From: Mya arenaria
Taxonomy: Eukaryota; Mollusca; Bivalvia; Myida; Myidae
Reading direction: 5' to 3'
Assembly: GCF_026914265.1 (NCBI RefSeq)
Contig: NC_069138.1
Coordinates: forward strand, 32,714,131 to 32,778,130
Length of the DNA stretch: 64,000 bases
Every line of letters begins with the position of its first letter. Position 1 is the first letter of the stretch. Positions 12,446 through 52,182 of the stretch are shown here, piece by piece. The translations under genes and the position numbers were made by a program. The notes under the pieces were generated by a model. It was not told the DNA's origin. It searched no databases and saw only the letters and a list, made by a program, of their open reading frames with translations.

Positions 12446-12649
12446 ACAAGTGCAAGTACAAGTACGTATGTGCTTGTGTGGTTTTCCATTTGACGCATGT
12501 ATTTTGTCGGGAATGCACAAGATTCCGTGCTGTGAAATATACGAAGGTTAAGTATCATGCTTTATTCCCTTGAATCTCAACAATTAAATGTTCAAAGAAT
12601 ATGGTTATGGTGATAATTAAAAAAATCCAACTTCAACACAAATCATTTA

Positions 12650-12722
12650 AGGAATGAATTGCGGGGTTAATATCATTATTGGGGAATGAACACAATTGGG
12701 GTGGTCAAAGTGTGTGGACTTT
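12650..12722 (+). repeat. dispersed ~70-bp repeat, copy 1
   Basis: Starts aaggaatgaattgcggggtt and contains gggtggtcaaagtgtgtgga. Related copies lie near 43915-43975 (plus) and 50757-50845 (minus), the last having aaggaatgaatt in inverted form at both ends. Probably a terminal region of a MITE family. Confidence 0.6.
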
Positions 12723-13700
12723 TTAGTTTGTATTATTCGTATATTTTTTTTGATTCTGAGGTAAGTTGGTAAAATTCAATGTCGGGGACATAAGATAATC
12801 TTTAGCTGAAAATCCGTTTCCGATCAATATGTGAAGAACACATTTGCTCAGAGATGTCAAACTCCAATGACTGGGCATGGTCATGCTATAATCTCTATTG
12901 ATTTTGAGGTCTGTGTGACAAAGGTCAAGGTTGAAATGACCTTCAGTTCGGTTTATATTCAATATCGAAAGAACGCTTTAGCTCAGGGACCTCAAACTTT
13001 GTGTATTACATTACCAGCAGATGAATTATACTACAGTTATGGTCAGTTGATCAAAGGGCAACAACAAAACAAACAAACAGTTTATTTGCTAGACGGCCAC
13101 CAGCCAATGCAAACATCACACCATACATATATGAAAACTACTTGTGCAAATTAGTGAGCATGAATAAAATAATAGTATCTGTCAAAACAAGAAAAAGTAC
13201 ATTTTGATAAAATGACATTGATAACTTATATATACAATACGATGTACTAACAGTCAAAACTGGTAACAAGTATGTGATGTTTATTCCTGGAAAAGTGAAT
13301 TTCTCTTTTCTAAAGCTGAGCAAGTCGGTGGTGACCGTAACCCGAAAACCAGTTTCCTATCAATATCTGTAAAACGCTATGGCCCAAGGACCTCAAACTT
13401 TGAAGGCAGGTTGGTTCAACAGGTGAAACCTTATTTTTTCTGGTCAATGCTGCAAAAGTCACAGTACGCCGTTTCCTATCAATTTTAGGCCTAGAGAGCT
13501 CAAACTTGGTAGAGGTCCCTCAAATATGACCAGTATTCTTACTTTTATGACGCCAATTGTTAAATATCTGAAAATCCGATTTCGTTCAATAACTGAAGAA
13601 TGTTTGTATCCAGGTATCTCAAACAAGGTTTGCCGGTGAACTTTGTTTGCTTCCTGATCATGTTTAAAAAAACATTCGTGGCATCTTAATAAAAATAGTC
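12723..13700. repeat. degenerate tandem copies of a ~200-bp dispersed repeat
   Basis: Recurring blocks: fcgtttcc-type starts (ccgtttccgatcaatatgtg, ccagtttcctatcaatatct, cgatttcgttcaataactga), each followed about 25 bases later by ag(g)gacctcaaactttg or a variant and then by gaccag/ggtcaaggt. The units are strongly diverged. No gene is seen. Confidence 0.6.
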
Positions 13701-14398
13701 GTGTTATGAGTGATTACGGGGATCTTGAAAAGATATTCGGATCATTGTAGCCGGTTCATTGTGGGTTTGGTAGTTATATGATCTGACTTCAATGAAACTT
13801 GGTTAGACTTAAAAACAGTTCTTTATACGAATGCAATACATGTATTAAATTTTCTGAACACTGTCACCGGACCTGTACCGGTTGTCAAATATGTTTCAAG
13901 ACTAGCAAAAACCCATTTCATTGTTTATTTACGCGATGTGTTACGTTACTTAGGATTAAAAGCACTGTTCGTATTTGTATTAAACAATGATTCACACTAA
14001 CAAGTGTTTTTCACGACGAAAATACTGCTCTATATACACATACAAGATACACGTACAGTAACTATTGCGCCACAGTTTCTGTTGTTTTCATGTTTCATCG
14101 TATGTTTCTTTTAGTGTATACAAATGTTATCGGCTGGTCATCCCCGTTCCTATTAACCGTTTGATACACTTTTTTAATAGTTTGCACAAGTTGTGCATTG
14201 CCATAAAATACACATGTTTGCACTAAGGATAATGGACACATTTTTCCAAACAGTCATATATGCTTTGAACCAATTTTACATTATTTTGTTTTCAATTTTG
14301 CACAATAGATTTATATATTGATTCCTGTATTAAAGGTATGATAACCATACTTAAATGATTCAATTATTGCAGTAAAGTTATCCAAAAAAAAAATAGGT
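13701..14398. other. 3' flank of gene B; no other gene seen
   Basis: This includes the presumed 3' UTR of gene B (minus strand). The first AATAAA on the minus strand lies about 470 bp beyond the stop (near 13924-13929), so the poly(A) site is not certain. A 63-codon plus-strand frame (13799-13990) is cysteine-rich but has no splice or start context. Confidence 0.4.
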
Positions 14399-41141
<26,743 letters not shown>

Positions 41142-41295
41142 CAGTTTCGAATAAACACAAACGTTTGGCGAATATTAGGCAAACTATGCTGTTAAGGCCG
41201 ACCAAAATTATTTTGTGTAGACGTTAGATAATACTGCGCTTTAATGGTAGCAGCAAGCCAAGTGGTGATATTATTTTCTCACAGTTTAACCTTGA

Positions 41296-41302
41296 ATTTA
41301 TA
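41296..41302 (-). promoter_or_regulatory. possible TATA box of gene B
   Basis: TATAAAT on the minus strand, about 155 bp upstream of the proposed start codon, would place transcription start near 41270 with a 5' UTR of about 130 bp. AT-rich DNA makes chance matches common. Confidence 0.35.
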
Positions 41303-41629
41303 CTCACAAGTTTTATGTTGATGCGCTGTTGCAAAAATAAAATATGTAATTCCGTAATTACGTTATTAATTTTAGATTATACTCGGATTATACGTTCGGC
41401 TTTGTTGCATTTTGTTATTGCATTTTTAATCATTCTCGAGGTTAACCATGTCAGAAAGGTGAAAAGTAAGAATATGGATATTCATACAAAAAATAAGTTT
41501 ACACCACTACAACATAATGGAAGTTTAAGAAATTATTTTTTCCCATAAATCTGGAAAAAAACATTTGCGTTTTGCTATGTTATTTGACCATTTTTATACA
41601 ATTTATTTTGGAATGGTCATTGAACATTT
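41303..41629. other. upstream flank of gene B; nothing recognised
   Basis: A 77-codon plus-strand frame (41315-41548) has no homology I recognise. AT-rich. Confidence 0.4.
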
Positions 41630-43311
41630 TTAGTCAATCGAATGAAGGTTAGTTTGTGTAATTGCCGGTGTATAAATGGATGTTAAACTTGTAGAATGGT
41701 CAAAGAATAACTGGTAGTTAAGCTTGGGGAATGGTCAGTGTATTGCTTGTTGACAAGCTTTCGGAATGGTCAGTGTATAACCTTAGTTAAACTTGTGGAA
41801 TGTTAAGAGTACAGTACAACAAAAAACAAACTTGTGGAATATTCAGAGTACAGTACAGCAAAAATGAAACTTGTGGAATGTTTACAGTACAGTACTACAA
41901 CAATAACACTTGTGGAATGATTACTGTACAGTACAACAACAATAACACTTGTGGAATGTTTACAGTACAGTACAACAACAATTACACTTGTGGAATGATT
42001 ACTGTACAGTACAACAACAATTACACTTGTGGAATGTTTACAGTACAGTACACCAACAATTACACTTGTGGAATGTTTACTGTACAGTACAACAACAATT
42101 ACACTTTAGGAATGTTTACTGTACAGTACAACAACAATAACACTTGTGGAATGTTTACAGTACAGTACAACAACAATTACACTTGTGGAATGATTACTGT
42201 ACAGTACAACAACAATTACACTTGTGGAATGTTTACAGTACAGTACAACAACAATTACACTTGTGGAATGTTTACAGTACAGTACAACAACAATTACACT
42301 TGTGGAATGTTTACTGTACAGTACAACAACAATTACACTTTAGGAATGTTTAATGTACAGTACAACAACAATAACACTTGTGGAATGTTTACAGTACAGT
42401 ACAACAACAATTACACTTGTGGAATGTTTACTGTACAGTACAACAACAATTACACTTGTGGAATGATTACTGTACAGTACAACAACAATTACACTTTAGG
42501 AATGTTTACTGTACAGTACAACAACAATTACACTTGTGGAATGTTTACAGTACAGTACAACAACAATTACACTTGTGGAATGATTACTGTACAGTACAAC
42601 AACAATTACACTTGTGGAATGTTTACAGTACAGTACACCAACAATTACACTTGTGGAATGTTTACTGTACAGTACAACAACAATTACACTTGTGGAATGT
42701 TAACAGTACAGTACAACAACAATTACACTTGTGGAATGTTTACAGTACAGTACAACAACAATTACACTTGTGGAATGTTTACAGTACAGTACAACAACAA
42801 TTACACTTGTGGAATGTTTACAGTACAGTACAACAACAATTACACTTGTGGAATGTTTACAGTACAGTACAGCAAAATTGAAACTTGTGGAATGTTTACA
42901 GTACAGTACAACAACAATTACACTTGTGGAATGATTACTGTACAGTACAACAACAATTACACTTGTGGAATGTTTACAGTACAGTACAACAACAATTACA
43001 CTTGTGGAATGATTACTGTACAGTACAACAACAATTACACTTGTGGAATGTTTACTGTACAGTACAACAACAATTACACTTTAGGAATGTTTACTGTACA
43101 GCACAACAACAATTACACTTGTGGAATGTTTACTGTACAGTACAACAACAATTACACTTTAGGAATGTTTACTGTACAGTACAACAACAATTACACTTGT
43201 GGAATGTTAACTGTACAGTACAACAACAATTACACTTGTGGAATGTTTACAGTACAGTACAACAACAATTACACTTTTGGAATGTTCAGAGTACAGTACT
43301 TCAAAAATTAA
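41630..43311. repeat. 39-bp minisatellite, about 38 units, with degenerate left shoulder
   Basis: The unit is acagtacagtacaacaacaa followed by ttacacttgtggaatgttt. It is a multiple of 3, so the plus strand is open for 503 codons as repeats of a 13-residue peptide (TVQYNNNYTCGMF), and the other two plus frames are largely open too. Variants are shared in blocks (gatt for gttt, tttagg for tgtgg, tact for taca). The left shoulder (41630-41800) has looser 35-50-bp units sharing cttgtggaatg. Begins about 330 bp upstream of the gene B TATA-like box. No evidence of a gene. Confidence 0.95.
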
Positions 43312-44190
43312 TGGACAGTGCATTGCAGGGAGTTGGTGCTTTGTGAGGTCAAAATTTGAAGAACAAAATCAGTAAAAGAATCCACTAGTTATATAATACT
43401 TTTAAAATGGCCTTAGTTTATCAACGTTTATACATTAGGAGTCTCCGTTTCCGGTTTTATGATTCAACGTAGATTAATCATTTGTGTGACTTGTTTTTTG
43501 CGCAACTTACAGCCCGGTTTTATGCTGTTCTGACTGTATTTATAGAAATAATGCTAACTTTGATTTAAATCAGAATCAGATACAATTATTGAAACAATAG
43601 TAGTTTGTTTACACCAACATTAAAACCATGCTAAAACACCATTCAAATAGTAAGGCCTCAATGTCCCGTTCAAATTACAATATACTTATATATTTACACC
43701 TCAACTTCCATTCCTTAAATGAACTGCCTTTCGGAAATTGCGGTTATCATCCGGCGAAAGCAACATGTCCGAATATGTTCGGATCGCGAATCACCGCATA
43801 ACAATATACATGGAATCTTGTTATTATTTGTATTGTCTCAGCAGGTCCCATAAACATTTTAGAAAGTGTTAACTTATGTTAATTTTATTGTTGCCATAAT
43901 TGTTGTTAAAACTAATGTTATTATCGGGGTTATGAACATAATTGGGCTGGTCAAAGTACGCATGGAGTCCTTCCCACTTAAACCACCACGACTGTGTTCA
44001 TGCGCCGCAATTTATTCCAATTTACTTACATAATTGAATTTCTATCTTTGCGGCTTCTTAAACAGAAATAATTAATAAACTACGATACAAATTGTTTTTT
44101 GTAATATATTTTCAATGATTTAACAATTTATGCTAAATTAAAGAATGTTCAAAGTTCAATGAAATAGAAAGATTACATACTTATAAGAAT
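43312..44190. other. intergenic, with dispersed repeat 43699-43985
   Basis: Segment 43699-43915 (cctcaacttccattccttaa, then gaactgcctttcgg, tgtccgaatatgttcggatc, tctcagcaggtccc) recurs at 50331-50560. 43915-43975 is a copy of the 70-bp repeat seen at 12650. No gene. Confidence 0.55.
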
Positions 44191-44690
44191 GTGTTTGCTG
44201 TTAATATCATACATTACATGCTGGTGTATTGTTGCATGAAGATGATTATCTGTATAGACTAATGTACTTACTTTTCGTAGTCATCTTGAACAACTTTATT
44301 TATTTTGTCTCCCTAAACTTATAAAATTAATTGATAACGAAGTCATTTGATTTGATAATGTTTACCATGTTTAATTAAGAAATATAGTTCAGTATATTTT
44401 GTGTTTGCTGTTAATATCATACAATACATGCTGGTGTATTGTTGCATGAAGATGATTATCTACATAGACTAGTATATTTTGTGTTTGGTGTTAATATCAT
44501 ACAATGCATGCTGGTGTATTGTTGCATGAAGATGATTATCTACATAGACTGATGTACTTTCTTTTCATAGTCATCTTGAACGACTTTTTTTTTTGTCTTA
44601 CTAAACTTATAAAATTAATTGATAACGAAGTCATTTGATTTGTTAATATTTACCATGTTCAATAAAGAAATATAGTTCAGTATATTTTTA
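44191..44690. repeat. tandem triplicate, 210-80-210 bp
   Basis: Each copy starts gtgtttgctgttaatatcat and ends in the agtatatttt region. The middle copy (44401-44480) lacks the internal 130 bp. The outer copies are close to identical, so the event is recent. Confidence 0.85.
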
Positions 44691-45511
44691 TTATTTTTCG
44701 CTAAAAAATATACACACAATTTGTAAAAGGTTTAAAATAAGTTTTGAAATGCAGTCAACAAGCTTTTTGTTTATATGCATGCTATAGAGCAATACTTATT
44801 TGCAATACATTATTGTCTGTAGATGGATTTACTTCTTAAATTCTTGTTATTAACGTGAAACACACATTTAATGTTTTCTATGGAATGCCATTGTTATTCT
44901 TAGGCATTATTTTTTTATTCATTTACAATAAGTATTTTTTGTCTGTTTACGTGTACTTCAGACTTTACGCTCTCTTTATATTTTGTCAAAAGTCCTCTTA
45001 TAGATCTATAAACACAGACAACTTTCTTTATAACTGGTACAAATTCAGATATACAATGTCCTCCATACACACTATCATATGATTACTCATATATATGCCT
45101 ATTGCTTTCTTTGCACTCTCTCTTTCTTCCACTTTCAGTGTAGTGGTGGTGTGGTTCTGGATACTTCACGGTCGTACCTTGTTTGTAACATTGTGTTGCC
45201 GAAAACACTAGCATTTATAATTTTTATTATTTCAATTACATGAATAGGCAAACAAAATTCGGCGTTTTCCAAAATGCTAAATATAGGAACAACAGCCGTT
45301 TCCATCTTACTGTGAATCTTTTTTTCCTTCTGAGCCTAGCAAGTGACGTAAGTAATGTTTACTCTTTAAGGTAAAATCTCACAGCTACATCTAACTTAGG
45401 TAAGCTTGCACGTCAAAGATTCCAAGTTAAATTTGATCGAAGAGCAATTTCACATTAAGTCACACGGCAAGTGAAGCGTTTAGTACATATGCAAGCTTCA
45501 CAAAACATTGT
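44691..45511. other. no gene seen; possible LINE 5' region
   Basis: A 75-codon hydrophobic plus-strand frame (44855-45082) has no family match. The stretch just before 45512 may include the 5' UTR of the LINE that follows. Confidence 0.4.
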
Positions 45512-48500
45512 TTGTGCTTTATGTTTTCCATGGTAGTTTTAACTTGGTTAAATATTTTTCTTTCACTATCAGGCGATATTCACCCTAATCCAGGTCCCGG
45601 TTCAAGACTCGACACTTCCCCTGGTAGTTCATATAGCGATCTGTCCACTAATCTTTCAACTTTTCTGTGTTGTCCCAACTACCTTTCTATTATGCACTAC
45701 AATGTTCAAAGTATTCTACCGAAACTAGATTTATTGTCAACTGAACTAAGTTTTTTCGATATCCCCACCTTTTCTGAAACTTGGTTAGCTGATACAATCA
45801 CAGACGACCAAATTCTAATCCCTGGCTTCTCAAGACCAGTTAGGCGTGATCGAGGGGAGATTCATATGGTGGCGTTGCCGCTTATATCAAAGATGGTATC
45901 AATTTTAAAAGAAGGGATGGTTTTGAGTTAATGGCACTAGAGTGTCTCTGGCTAAAAGTAAAGATACGCACATCTAAACTAATCGGTGTGTTCTATCGTC
46001 CTCCTAACTCTGATAATAACTATTATAGCCTTATTGAAGATTCTATAGGTTTGGCAAGAGAAAGTGGTATTGAGGATATTATCATTACAGGTGATTTCAA
46101 TCTGAACACTGTTGTCGATAGTTCGGGGCGCAAAATCAACTCTTTATCACAACAGTTTGCCATTGAACAATGCATTTCAGATCCAACGCACTTTACAGAA
46201 AATTCTTCCTCAATTATCGATCTCTTATTTATTTCCAACTCAAACGCCTTAGTCCATATCAGAGTTGGAGAGCCATTTCTAGATTAAAACATTCGTTTTC
46301 ATTGCCCTATTTTTGGAATTTTTAGATACAATAAACCGGTTAAAAAGGTTACTCGGCGTAGAATATGGAAATACGACAATGGGAACTACACGCAATTTTG
46401 CCAGAAGCTTTTGGATACTGATTGGTCACCAGTTAGAAATACAAATATTGATTTGTTCACCTCTGATTTTACTAAATCAATTGTTGATATTTCCAACAGC
46501 TGTATTCCCAACAAGGTTATAACTATCAATCCTCTTAAATCTCCTTGGATGAATAACGACATTAAAATAAAAATTCGACAGCGTAAAAGAGCTTATAGAA
46601 AGATCAAACACACTAACAATCCAATACATTGGACTAAATTTCGAAAATTGCGTAACGAAGTTGTCGCTCTAATTCGGAGTTCAAAATTGAAATAATTTGA
46701 ATCCCTTGCTTTGAAACTTAAATCCAGTGAACTCAGTTCTAAGGACTGGTGGAAAACACTTAAGTCATTTATCACTCCGGTTAAATCACGAGGCATTCCT
46801 CCACTACTCAACCCATTAGATGGTCAGTGCGTTGCAGACGACCAAGGCAAGGCCTAAATCCTTAATGATTTCTTTGTTCTTCAGACCTACGTTGACGATT
46901 CAACTCAAGTATTACCTGAACTTGATTTAACTAATGATGATGCTAAACTTGATTCGATTATTATCGTACCTTCCGAAGTCAAATATGCTATGAGTAGTCT
47001 CTCGGTTGGTAAAGCATCTGGACCTGATGGCATTGATAATCGTATTTTACTTGAAGCTTTTTCAGAACTTAGCCAGCCTTTGTGTGAATTGTTCAATGCT
47101 TCTTTAACTTCTTGTGTTGTTCCGTCTAATTGGAAATATTTAAATGTTTGTGCTGTCTTTAAAAAGGGGGATCCTTCCAACCCATCAAATTATCGCCCAA
47201 TCTCTCTTTTGAACACTATGGAGAAAGTCTTTGAAAGAATTATATTTAAACATGTATTCAACTTTCTTCGTGATACCAGTTTTTTACTCGATCCCAATCC
47301 GGCTTTCTACCAGGTGATTTTACTGTCAATCAGCTTACCTACCTATATAATAGTTTTTATCAAGCTCTCGACAATGATCTTGAAATACGAGTTGTCTTTT
47401 TTGATATAAGTAAAGCATTTGACAAAGTTTGGCATCGTGGTCTACTATATAAACTCGAGAAGGCAGGCATATGTGGGCACTTACTGTCTTGGTTTTCCAA
47501 CTACTTAGAGAATAGGCGCCAATGTGTGGTTATTCCGGGAACCACTTTGGCATTAAAATCAATTGAAGCTGGAGTTCCCCAGGGCTCAATTTTGGGTCCT
47601 CTTTTATTTCTTATATACATAAATGACATAGTAAACGAGATAGATTCAAATGTCAACCTATTTGCTGATGATACAAGTCTATTTGTTATAGTGGACACCC
47701 CCCAGACTGCAGCTTTAAAACTACAGACAGATATAAACAAAATATATATTTGGGCTGATAAGTGGCTGGTAAAGTTCAATCCCAACAAATCTGAATCAAT
47801 GGTCATATCTCGAAAACGTAACCAACCCATTCATCCGTCTGTGTACATGTTTGACACTGAAATCCCGTTTGTTGAATCTCACAAACACCTGTGTATTTTT
47901 CTTTCAAATGAGGGAAATTGGCATACTCACATTAACTATACTAAAGAAAAAGCTTGGTCTAGAGTAAACATCATGAAATCTCTACGCTATCAACTGGATA
48001 GGAGGTCTCTGGAGGTTATTTATTTTTTCTTTCATAAGGTCAATCTTGGAGTATGCGGATGTCATCTTGAATAATTATACACAGTATGAAAAAAACGATC
48101 TTGACAAAATTCAAAACGAATGCGAACGCATTGTTACTGGTTGCACTCGCCTTGTTTCTCTGCTTGGAAACAAGACGTGAAAAACACAAGCTTTTCCTTT
48201 TTTACAAAATGAAAAATGGTCTCTCTCCTGATTATCTGTCAAGTTTGGTTCCTCAGACAGTCGGTCAAGCATCAACTAGATCACTTCGAAACGCATCCAA
48301 TATATCTAGCATTCGTACACATACGTCACTCTATATGAATTCATTCCTTCCTTCATCAATCTCAGCATGGAATAGTCTCCCAGCTGAAGCACAAAACATT
48401 GACACTGTCTCTGGTTTTAAAGCGTACCTTAAGTCGGATAATTCCAAACCAAAAACTCTGTTTTATTATAGGAAACGTCGATTACAGATCATTCACACTA

Positions 48501-48800
48501 GCTTATGGAACGAATGCAGTTCACTGAACCATCACCTTTTTGTTATATATTGTGTCCTCATCCCTTTGTGCATGTGGAGTTCAGGAAACAACATATCATT
48601 ATCTTCTTATCTGTCCCCTTTATACTGAACAAAGGAGACTTCTTCTCAACTCTGTGGAGGCTTTGACTAACGCAACGCTTCGCAATTTACTAGCGAAAAC
48701 GCTATTAGTTTGTGCTTGTAGAGCGATTGCACCATGGAGATATCTTCCTTCTGAACATGCATGCGACGTATACATTTGTTTTATTGAAAAAATCTTGTAG
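45512..48800 (+). mobile_element. broken CR1/L2/Jockey-type LINE, ORF2
   Basis: Order: hydrophobic leader with GDIHPNPGP (2A-like), AP endonuclease (LSIMHYNVQSILPKLD, FSETWLADTI, IIITGDFNLNTV, IDLLFISNS), RT (KASGPDGIDNRILL, NYRPISLLNTMEKVFERI, FFDISKAFDKVWHRGLL, AGVPQGSILGPLLFLIYIND, FADDTSLF, then SHKHLCIFLSNEGNWH) and a C-terminal Cys/His motif (LCACGVQETTYHYLLICPLY). The frames change at least five times and there are several stops, so it is inactive and clearly older than the LINE in gene B. It lies between genes A and B, in the opposite orientation to them. No upstream ORF1 is recognised. Confidence 0.88.
45575..45598 (+). other. 2A-like motif DIHPNPGP
   Basis: GDIHPNPGP ends the hydrophobic leader of the LINE protein. 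Canonical 2A ribosome-skipping peptides end D-V/I-E-x-N-P-G-P; here His replaces Glu. 2A-like sequences are described at the N-terminus of APE-type LINE ORF2s. With His the skipping activity is probably weak or lost. Confidence 0.6.
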
Positions 48801-49875
48801 ATCTGAGCTCGTTTTCATACATATGTCTCAATCCGAAATCCGCTAACCTTCATAACTTGTGAATGATAAAGATTGTATGAAATTTTAAAATATTTAATAT
48901 GTAAAAATAAACGACCAAAAGTGAATTATTTGTTTATAATGTGTATTATAAGAGTACTTGAACACGTTTTTTATGATTCTCAGTCCAAGAGATCAATCTA
49001 GGGACCAATCGCTCGAATATGGTAGCTCGAATGGCCAAAAATGCAGTCCAAATACCAAGTAACTGTGTATTCAAGAGGAACGAGTCGCTAGGGAGAAATA
49101 TTGTTTCATTCAGTATCAATATTTTATCTATAATAACTTCTCCACACACATGTTGTGAAACCGTTAATAAACAAGTGTTTTTAATTAAAAAATAAATCAA
49201 TTCGTATCAAGTAATACCTACATCAAATTGACTTGGGCCTATTTGTAATTGACCCCCGTATTTTTTAAGAATCTCTTTTTCACTCGAGACTTTAGAGAGC
49301 ACCATTAAAGAAACGCGAAGATTGCCTGACACTGCCAAAAATATTTAATGATTGATACACCACCTTTTTCGTATTAACGTTTTTCAAGTAAACATCGCGT
49401 GTTGTTTACAGTAAAGTTTTTCTTACAATATGATGAGTTAATTTCACTTATGTATATACGAAATTATTTTACTTCCTGACCACAGGTAGCTACACCGTTA
49501 CGTTTTGCATGAATTTAATACTTATTATCGATTGTTTTTTTTGTCAGAATTTTTTTAACATTTGATATATTTATTTAATTTCTTATGATTTTTTATTCAT
49601 TGTTTATAAACATCTTTTTATCCATATTGCAAGTATTTATTGAGATAATCATTTCGATTTAAAGTATCAAAGCGCACCGTGGTGCCGTGGAACATATATT
49701 GTCATTCTATTTTTAGCAAAACTAGTTCACAATTTTGTGTAACATTGTACTTATGGCTTTGTTTAATAAAGTGTTTAACGGATCCACCGCTTAATATTTT
49801 TTCAACTCAAGAAATTAGGTACACAACTTCTTGCTTTTTTTCCGTAAAGTAGGACACATTTTATGGAATTGTTTT
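48801..49875. other. no gene seen
   Basis: AT-rich DNA including the likely 3' UTR of the LINE (to about 48920) and the C-terminal or 3' part of the mariner remnant (from about 49800). Confidence 0.45.
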
Positions 49876-50115
49876 AGTATAAATGGCCAATTTCGTCTGT
49901 ATTCTCCTGACACACGCCCGAACAACAACTGGCAGGTCTTTGACGTTGTCAAAACGTGAGCCTCTCAACTCGTTCTTGATGGTGGGAAAAAGCCAAAAGT
50001 CACATGGTGCTAGATCCAAAGAGTACGGGAGATGTTGCATAGTTTTAATATCTGATCCAGCTAGATCTGTCTAAGAAACGACAGACGTATATGGTGGTGC
50101 GTTGTCATGATGAAA
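49876..50115 (-). pseudogene. mariner transposase C-terminal fragment
   Basis: The minus strand reads FHHDNAPPYTSVVS, stop, TDLAGSDIKTMQHLPYSLD, then LAPCDFWLFPTIKNELRG and RFDNVKDLPVVV. HDNAP and LAPCDFWLFP hold the second and third acidic residues of the DD34D catalytic triad. The N-terminal half is missing and one in-frame stop is present, so it is a dead fragment of a cut-and-paste element. Confidence 0.85.
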
Positions 50116-50330
50116 ATAGAATTTGCCGACAAGCTATCATTTTAGATAAAATAAATAACAGGAAATAACAGGAAGTTTAAATTATTTTTCCAAAATAAAC
50201 AAATGGAGCTCAATTATATTATTTAACGTTTGCACCAACGAGGAAGAACAAAGAAATGTCCTCCAACAGTATTAAAATTTATATAATACACGGTTTGTAA
50301 TTTTGACCCTTCTGCCTATCAATATTAACA

Positions 50331-50845
50331 CCTCAACTTCCATCCCTTAAATGAACTGCCTTTCGGCATTTGCGTTCATCAATCGATGAACGCAACATCT
50401 TCGGATATTTTCGGATCGCAATTCCTTGCATAACAATATACATGAAAACTATTGAACTTGTTATTGTTTGTATTGTGTCAGCAGGTCCCGTAAAATATAA
50501 ATCAACATTTTAGAAAGTGCTAATTTATAAAATTTTAAACGTTTTGTTGCCGAAAGTGTTTTAATTTTAAAGCGATTTTAAGTGGCTGATATTTTCCCGC
50601 GTTATTGTGACATCATTTAAAAAAATGTTTCCGGTAACAGTCGAGTCATCCTATTTACAGAATGGGTAAGAAAGAAGTACTGAAAGGTAATCCGAAATGA
50701 AATGAAGTATTTGTTAACGTTTCTTGAATAAAATAATGAACCATTGGTGTAAATATAAGGAATGAATTCGGACTCTACACACTTAGACCAGCCCAGTTGC
50801 GTTCATACCCCGATAATGACATAAACCCCGCAATTCATTCCTTAA
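50331..50845. repeat. dispersed repeat, second copy, with inverted terminal segment
   Basis: 50331-50560 matches 43699-43915. 50757-50845 is an inverted copy of the 12650 repeat and is itself bounded by ggaatgaatt and aattcattcc. Confidence 0.6.
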
Positions 50846-51902
50846 ATAAATACATAGGATACCCAATATATACAGAGGAAGTCGTGTCACGGGAATGCAC
50901 CAATACAAGCTAATAATATCATACAATCATCATAATTACCTCCCTTTAACAATAATTGCTAAAAATATGATATACAACATACGCTAATTTGTGTAATGTT
51001 TCAGTAATGTTTGATTTCAAAAACGTATTTATGGCTTTCAAATAGTTTCCATTATATTAATGCCTGAGAGTCGAGTCGAGAACTTATTATATAATTATGC
51101 TGCCTAAGCAATGCTTACTTGTCCGTTTTCTTACTGTGTTAACTGTCCTATCACCATCAATATATTTCTGCGCAATTAAACAGATGACTATTATCAGAAA
51201 TAATTAATTCCTTTTGTACTCAACTCAGAGTAAAAGAACTGTTAAAATTAGCATTATTAGCATTGAAATGTATGGGCTGATTTTAATGAATTTCAAGAAA
51301 ATGTATGCATTATTTCTCAAATAATTTACACTTTTACGTTTCCCATAATCAGCTTACACAACATAAATAATGACGGCTTGTATTTATTTTTACGTAGACT
51401 GGCTTGCAGCCAGGCTTTCGGGAAAATTTTGTTCTATTACTAACCTCAAAGGCAGATCGTATTTTTCCAGACACAGTTAATTTGAGTTCTGTATTGAGGC
51501 AAGGGCTGCTACATACCAAACCAGTGCGTAAATATAATTAAATGAAGACAAAAAAAAAATTGCAAGTTTCGACAAATATAAAAATACTAGAAATTAAAAC
51601 AAATATAAAAAATACAAAGTTCGCCTTACAAAGAGAAATGGAATAGTGATGCTGCCTTCTATATTTGAATGACTAAAAACTCAACGATATATACGCGGAT
51701 TTCACATAGCAGAACGAATTAAATAAGGATGTTCTATTTTTTGTTTATAGCATTTGACATATCAAACAATGATCTGAGGGGCCTCCTGAAACATATATGA
51801 TTTGTGGGTCAAATAAATCTAAGCAGAACCTTTAGGTAAAAATATTGGAACAAAACAACAACTCGGACTTATGGACATTTGTTTATTTCAAATTTAGGGA
51901 CT
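50846..51902. other. no gene seen
   Basis: AT-rich intergenic DNA between the repeat and the microsatellite; no exon or RNA signal. Confidence 0.5.
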
Positions 51903-52140
51903 AGTAGTAGTAGTAGTAGAAGTAGTAGTAGTAGTGGTAGTGGTAGTGGGAGTGGTAGTGGTAGTGGTAGTGGTAGTGGTAGTAGTGGTAGTAGTGGTAG
52001 TAGTGGTAGTAGTGGTATTAGTGGTGGTAGTGGTGGTAGTGGTGGTAGTGGTGGTGGTGGTGGTGGTGGTGGTGGTGGTGGTAGTAGTGGTAGTGGTGGT
52101 AGTGGTGGTGGTGGTGGTGTAGTGGTGGTGATAGGGGTAG
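51903..52140. repeat. (GTA/GTG)n microsatellite
   Basis: Trinucleotide run with interspersed gtagtg and gtggtg blocks. Poly-Gly/Ser, poly-Val and poly-Pro/Leu frames are artefacts. Confidence 0.97.
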
Positions 52141-52182
52141 TGGTAGAGATACTAAAACACGAGTTTTTGGTAATCATATTGC

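Noticed and set aside
41800-43311. 503-codon plus-strand frame of 13-residue repeats
   Set aside because: It follows from a 39-bp repeat without a stop; the other two plus frames are also largely open, so there is no sign of selection on one frame.
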